Positions 5,644 through 8,494 of a stretch of 8,494 nt of DNA are shown piece after piece. The position numbers and the translations under genes are program-made. The notes beneath the pieces are model-generated. The model had not been told where the DNA came from and ran no database searches. It was given only the letters and a program-made list of their open reading frames with translations. The DNA is from Bdellovibrionales bacterium (GTDB taxonomy: Bacteria > Bdellovibrionota > Bdellovibrionia > Bdellovibrionales > UBA1609), in NCBI GenBank assembly GCA_020434645.1, contig JAGRAK010000075.1, positions 1-8,494 of the forward strand, read 5' to 3'. Within the stretch, counting starts at the first letter, position 1, and each line of letters starts with the position of its first letter.

Positions 5644-7023
5644 TTAGCCTTCTTGTTTTGGAGTTTTAGGCACGTAGTTTTCTTTTACAAATTGTTTACC
5701 ACGCGCAACAGCAAGCGCCTTTGCCGGTACATCTTTTGTGATTGTAGAGCCACTGCCGATAACGGCATCATCACCTACACTAATGGGCGCGACAAACTGC
5801 GTGTCTGAACCCACAAAAACATTCTTGCCAATTTTAGTTTTGTATTTCTTTTTATCTGCCGCGTAGTTACAAGTAATGGTACCACAACCGATATTTGTAC
5901 CATCGCCAATTTCAGCATCACCTAAATATGTAAGATGCCCGGCTTTAGCCCCATCCCCAAATTTCACTTTTTTCATCTCAACAAAATTACCTACGCGAGC
6001 TTCTTTACCAATTTCTGTTTCTGGGCGAAGGCGAGCATACGGCCCAATAACCGCTTTCGTTTTAATTACGCAGTCTTCAAGGTAACAACCCGCTTTAATC
6101 TGCACACTGTCTTCGCAAATCACATTATTTAAAAAACTACCCGGCTCAACAACACAAAATGAACCTAGCTTTGTGCCGCCGCGAATATAAACTCCAGGAT
6201 ACAAAACAGATGACGCGCCAATTTGCACGCGATCTTCAACATAAGTTGTACTCGGATCAAGCATCAAAACACCATCTGCCATTAACGCTTTGGCTTTGCG
6301 ACGAAATAATTTTTTTGTCGCCATGGCGAGCTCTTCTTGAGAATTCACTCCTGCCGCCACATGTGGTTTCAAAGTAACTGTGCTGACCGGAATTCCATTA
6401 TCAATAGAAAGTGAAATAATATCTGTCAGATAAAATTCTTTTTGCGCATTTGCATTTGAAATTTGCGGAAGTAGCTTATTTAGTAATTCAGCGTCCAACA
6501 TATAGATGCCTGTATTCACTTCTCTAATTTTAAGCGTGTCGGCCGAAGCATCTTTAGCTTCAACTATCGCTTTCAACTCGCCATTACTTCGCACAATGCG
6601 GCCATAACTGCCCGGATGTTTCAACTCAGCCGTCACTAAAGTTATGCCGCCTTGACCATTTTTAAAATCTTCAAAAACTCTTTTTATATCAGCCGCTTCT
6701 ATTAAAGGGTGATCCCCGTTTAAAATCAAAACAGGTCCTTCAAGTGTACCTGGCTGAGCAGCCAACACGGCATCTGCTGTACCCTTTTGCTCGAGTTGCT
6801 TAAAGCAAGTAGCCCCAGAAGGCTCGACAACTGCTCGAACTAGATTTTCGCCATAGCCCACGACTACTCGAACTTCACTAGCTCCGGCCGCCTTAGCTTG
6901 ATCCGAAATACGCAGAATCATAGGCGAACCAGCAACTGGGTGCAGAACTTTGGGCAAACTCGACTTCATCCGAACACCGCGACCTGCGGCGAGTATAATC
7001 ACTGAAAAACTGTCTTTATTCAT
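5644..7023 (-). CDS. glmU: Bifunctional N-acetylglucosamine-1-phosphate uridyltransferase / glucosamine-1-phosphate acetyltransferase
   Basis: GlmU acetylates glucosamine-1-phosphate and then couples it to UTP, giving UDP-GlcNAc for peptidoglycan and LPS. Its 459 residues fit the family. The N-terminal pyrophosphorylase domain (about 1-230) has 'ILAAGRGVRMKSSLPKVLHP' (Lys25; Val17 where many homologues have Thr), 'QLEQKGTADAV', 'LNGDHPLI' (metal-binding Asp104), 'GSYGRIVR' and 'EVNTGIY'. A linker helix leads to a left-handed beta-helix of hexapeptide repeats (about 255-440), with the acetyltransferase landmarks 'YARLRP', 'NFVEMKK', 'KAGHLTYLGDAEIG' and 'NIGCGTITCNY'. The start is supported by the distance to the nucleotide-binding loop. 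No Shine-Dalgarno is seen upstream. It is the first gene of a glmU-glmS operon and is transcribed divergently from the M14 peptidase gene. Confidence 0.98.
   Translation of the reverse strand: MNKDSFSVIILAAGRGVRMKSSLPKVLHPVAGSPMILRISDQAKAAGASEVRVVVGYGENLVRAVVEPSGATCFKQLEQKGTADAVLAAQPGTLEGPVLILNGDHPLIEAADIKRVFEDFKNGQGGITLVTAELKHPGSYGRIVRSNGELKAIVEAKDASADTLKIREVNTGIYMLDAELLNKLLPQISNANAQKEFYLTDIISLSIDNGIPVSTVTLKPHVAAGVNSQEELAMATKKLFRRKAKALMADGVLMLDPSTTYVEDRVQIGASSVLYPGVYIRGGTKLGSFCVVEPGSFLNNVICEDSVQIKAGCYLEDCVIKTKAVIGPYARLRPETEIGKEARVGNFVEMKKVKFGDGAKAGHLTYLGDAEIGDGTNIGCGTITCNYAADKKKYKTKIGKNVFVGSDTQFVAPISVGDDAVIGSGSTITKDVPAKALAVARGKQFVKENYVPKTPKQEG
5648..5654 (-). promoter_or_regulatory. Shine-Dalgarno site of glmS inside the glmU 3' end
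   Basis: The minus strand reads AAGAAGG, 8 bases before the glmS ATG and overlapping the last glmU codons. This supports the MCGIVGYYG start, where the initiator is removed to expose the catalytic cysteine, and suggests coupled translation. Confidence 0.6.
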
Positions 7024-7095
7024 AGGGGTTTAGAATTACGTCGAGGGCTTTTAAAGGTCAAGACAAGCTCATAATATCGAGTTATCATAATTTTT
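7024..7095. promoter_or_regulatory. Divergent promoter region between glmU and the M14 peptidase gene
   Basis: Only 72 bases separate the two divergent starts, so both promoters must overlap here or lie in the coding regions. Toward glmU (minus strand) there is TTGACC (7056-7061, 5 of 6 to the -35 consensus), a 17-base spacer and a poor -10, TAATTC (7033-7038). Toward the peptidase (plus strand), CATAAT occurs at 7070-7075 and at 7086-7091 (5 of 6 to TATAAT), without a good -35. Neither gene has a visible Shine-Dalgarno. With the proposed boxes, transcripts would start very near the start codons, i.e. short or absent leaders. Confidence 0.4.
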
Positions 7096-7782
7096 ATGCC
7101 AGTTGTTGAAACTCATAATTGGGCGAAATCCGCGCTAGGCCAGGATATTGCTCTATTTAAATCAAATGAAAATCCCGAGCATCCCATTTTGCTTATTGGC
7201 GGAGTGCACGGCGATGAGCCTGAGGGAGTTCAGCTGGCAAATGACAGTCTTCAGTGGTTAAAAAGTAACACCACTCACAAACTCGCTCCATGGATTGTAA
7301 TCCCGTGCTTGAACCCTGATGGGTTCAAAAAAAACGAACGCACCAACGGAAATGGCGTCGACTTGAACCGAAATTACCCAAGCCGCGACTGGTCACCAGC
7401 GGCGAGCAAGCCACGGTACTCCCCCGGACCCAGCCCATCGAGTGAGCCCGAAATAAAAGCGCTAGTCGCACTTATTCAACAATCAAAACCCCGTCTTATT
7501 ATTCACTGCCACTCCTGGAACCCTTGCGTTGTCTATACCGGTGAGCCCGGGCGGCCAGACGCAACTGCACTTGGCGATTCATCCGGCTACGAAGTACGAG
7601 ACGATATTGGCTATCCTACGACCGGGAGTCTCAGCCAATATGGCTGGCATGACAATAAAATCCCTATTATTTGCATTGAAGAGGCCGAGCATGCCCCACT
7701 TAAAGATGTCTGGTTACATTTTGGCAGTGGGATTCAAAAAATTTTCTCTAATCTCTCACTTCGAAATGTTCGGGAGAGATAA
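7096..7782 (+). CDS. M14-family zinc carboxypeptidase, MpaA-like (murein peptide amidase type)
   Basis: This 228-residue protein has no signal peptide and is probably cytoplasmic, as MpaA is. The M14 zinc site is complete: HxxE in 'GGVHGDEPEG' (H38, E41) and the third ligand H139 in 'IIHCHSW'. The substrate-binding 'DLNRNYP' (N91-R92) and the preceding 'PCLNPDGF' are present. The catalytic glutamate is probably E195 in 'PIICIEEAE'. MpaA cleaves the gamma-D-Glu-mesoDAP bond in tripeptides released from recycled peptidoglycan, and this substrate is inferred from size, location and similarity. Other M14 members cut different peptides or deglutamylate proteins, so the exact substrate is open. It is divergent from glmU, fitting a cell-wall theme, and its stop overlaps the next start (TAATG), so the two are co-translated. 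No Shine-Dalgarno is visible before the ATG. Confidence 0.85.
   Translation: MPVVETHNWAKSALGQDIALFKSNENPEHPILLIGGVHGDEPEGVQLANDSLQWLKSNTTHKLAPWIVIPCLNPDGFKKNERTNGNGVDLNRNYPSRDWSPAASKPRYSPGPSPSSEPEIKALVALIQQSKPRLIIHCHSWNPCVVYTGEPGRPDATALGDSSGYEVRDDIGYPTTGSLSQYGWHDNKIPIICIEEAEHAPLKDVWLHFGSGIQKIFSNLSLRNVRER
7772..7778 (+). promoter_or_regulatory. Shine-Dalgarno site of the receiver-like/GAF gene
   Basis: GGGAGAG lies 3 bases before the ATG at 7782, inside the last codons of the M14 gene. It supports the choice of the overlapping TAATG start. Confidence 0.5.
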
Positions 7783-8494
7783 TGGTCGATCTCTTCACCC
7801 ATAAAGACTGCTTAATTCTAAATAACTCAAACCCTCCCGAAGCCACCATATCGGCTAAAAATAAATATTCAGTCATTGCATTCCCGCACGAGTCGATTGA
7901 AGAAACCATCAAGCTTTTACAAAAATTAGACTCAACTCACCCGCACGCGCAAAAACTAGTGTCCTCTTCGAAACTAACAGTCGAAGATTTAACAAAAATC
8001 TACTCGTCAGAGGCTGAACATATTCAGATTTGCGATTTGAATTCAAAAAATATACTAGACCAAATCACTCAAGCACTCGAACAATATCAAAAGTACGCGC
8101 CCATCACCTCTTCAGAAAATAATGCCGAGGGCACAACCATAGCTAAAAGCCCGTCGCAAAAAAGAACGGTTACAATTAAAAATCAAGTTGAGGCCTTGCA
8201 TAAAGCACTGCTCGCTGTACACTCATCACAATCTGTAGCCGAAGTCGAAACCCTACTGCACTCAGCACTCTCAAAATCACTTGATCTCAGTTGGGTTCGC
8301 GTTTTTCTTCATGCCAGCGAACATCTCGACGAACAACTCGAACGCATACAAGGGCAAGCACTCTTCAAATCGACGCTCATGCTTGGCTCTCGCAATCTTG
8401 GCCGCATAGTATTTGCGAGGGCGCATACCAAAGCTTTCAGTAAATCTGAAGAAGAAGCTTTAAACCTCATTACTGAAAGTGTCGCACTCGCACT
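7782..8494 (+). CDS. Receiver-like plus GAF-domain signalling protein (partial, runs off the right edge)
   Basis: The frame is open from the ATG at 7782 to the window end (237 codons so far). Residues 1-105 look like a degenerate response-regulator receiver. 'KDCLILNN' resembles a first strand without its acidic pair, and the end 'IQICDLNSKNILDQITQALEQYQKY' resembles the 'KPWdxxeLxxxvxxALexy' ending of receivers, with Asp-Leu in place of Lys-Pro. No clear phospho-acceptor aspartate is seen. A Ser/Lys/Thr-rich linker (about 110-130) follows. From about residue 130, 'VEALHKALLAVHSSQSVAEV', then 'LSWVRVFLHAS' and 'LGRIVFARAHTKAFSKSEEEALNLI', match the pattern of a GAF sensor domain. The output domain lies outside the window and could be a histidine kinase, GGDEF or other. 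It starts inside the stop of the M14 gene, so the two are translationally coupled. Confidence 0.75.
   Translation, partial: MVDLFTHKDCLILNNSNPPEATISAKNKYSVIAFPHESIEETIKLLQKLDSTHPHAQKLVSSSKLTVEDLTKIYSSEAEHIQICDLNSKNILDQITQALEQYQKYAPITSSENNAEGTTIAKSPSQKRTVTIKNQVEALHKALLAVHSSQSVAEVETLLHSALSKSLDLSWVRVFLHASEHLDEQLERIQGQALFKSTLMLGSRNLGRIVFARAHTKAFSKSEEEALNLITESVALA

Noticed and set aside
7529..7804. 91-codon plus-strand frame overlapping the M14 gene and the next gene
   Set aside because: It is out of frame with the M14 gene, whose catalytic residues lie in the same stretch, and with the well-placed start at 7782.
1..8494. CRISPR array, tRNA, rRNA or phage genes
   Set aside because: No regularly spaced repeats, cloverleaf-like sequence, rRNA segments or phage hallmark proteins were seen on reading either strand.

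Overview
The window looks like chromosomal DNA of a Gram-negative bacterium. It carries a LolC/LolE-type permease (lipoprotein export to an outer membrane), a glmU-glmS pair in the proteobacterial order, a cytoplasmic M14 peptidase of the MpaA murein-peptide type, a PilZ protein, and a receiver-like/GAF signalling protein. The DNA is fairly AT-rich. The mix of genes reminds me of Bdellovibrionota or another deltaproteobacterium-like lineage, but this is an impression from gene content and no marker gene is present to settle it.

Layout, left to right. (1) Positions 1-1911, plus strand: a compact three-gene run made of the 3' end of an unknown gene, an unknown 183-residue soluble protein overlapping it by 32 bases, and a LolC/LolE-family permease 15 bases further on. 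(2) Positions 1912-2085: a 174-base intergenic region leading to a small PilZ-domain gene with a clear ribosome binding site. (3) Positions 2358-3666: a complete-looking IS5-family insertion sequence. It has 17-base perfect terminal inverted repeats and one DDE transposase on the minus strand. Its left end lies inside the 3' end of the PilZ gene. Its right end cuts a short secreted-protein gene on the minus strand, of which only the signal peptide and about ten more residues remain. (4) Positions 3813-7023, minus strand: glmU followed 4 bases later by glmS, giving the fructose-6-phosphate to glucosamine-6-phosphate step and the last two steps to UDP-GlcNAc. (5) Positions 7096-8494, plus strand, divergent from glmU across 72 bases: an MpaA-like carboxypeptidase/amidase, overlapping by one base (TAATG) a partial gene for a degenerate receiver-like plus GAF-domain protein that runs off the window.

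The right half has a cell-envelope theme: glmU-glmS make the amino-sugar precursor of peptidoglycan and LPS, and the divergent peptidase probably trims recycled murein peptides. The overlap with a signalling gene suggests co-expression, but a functional link is inference.

The most informative feature is the insertion sequence. The 4-base sequences flanking it (TTAG and CTAG) both fit a YTAR-type target but are not identical, and each end truncates or alters a different gene. Either this is one insertion with a mutated target duplication, or it is the scar of an IS-mediated rearrangement. I saw no sign of a wholly new system, CRISPR array, tRNA or rRNA.
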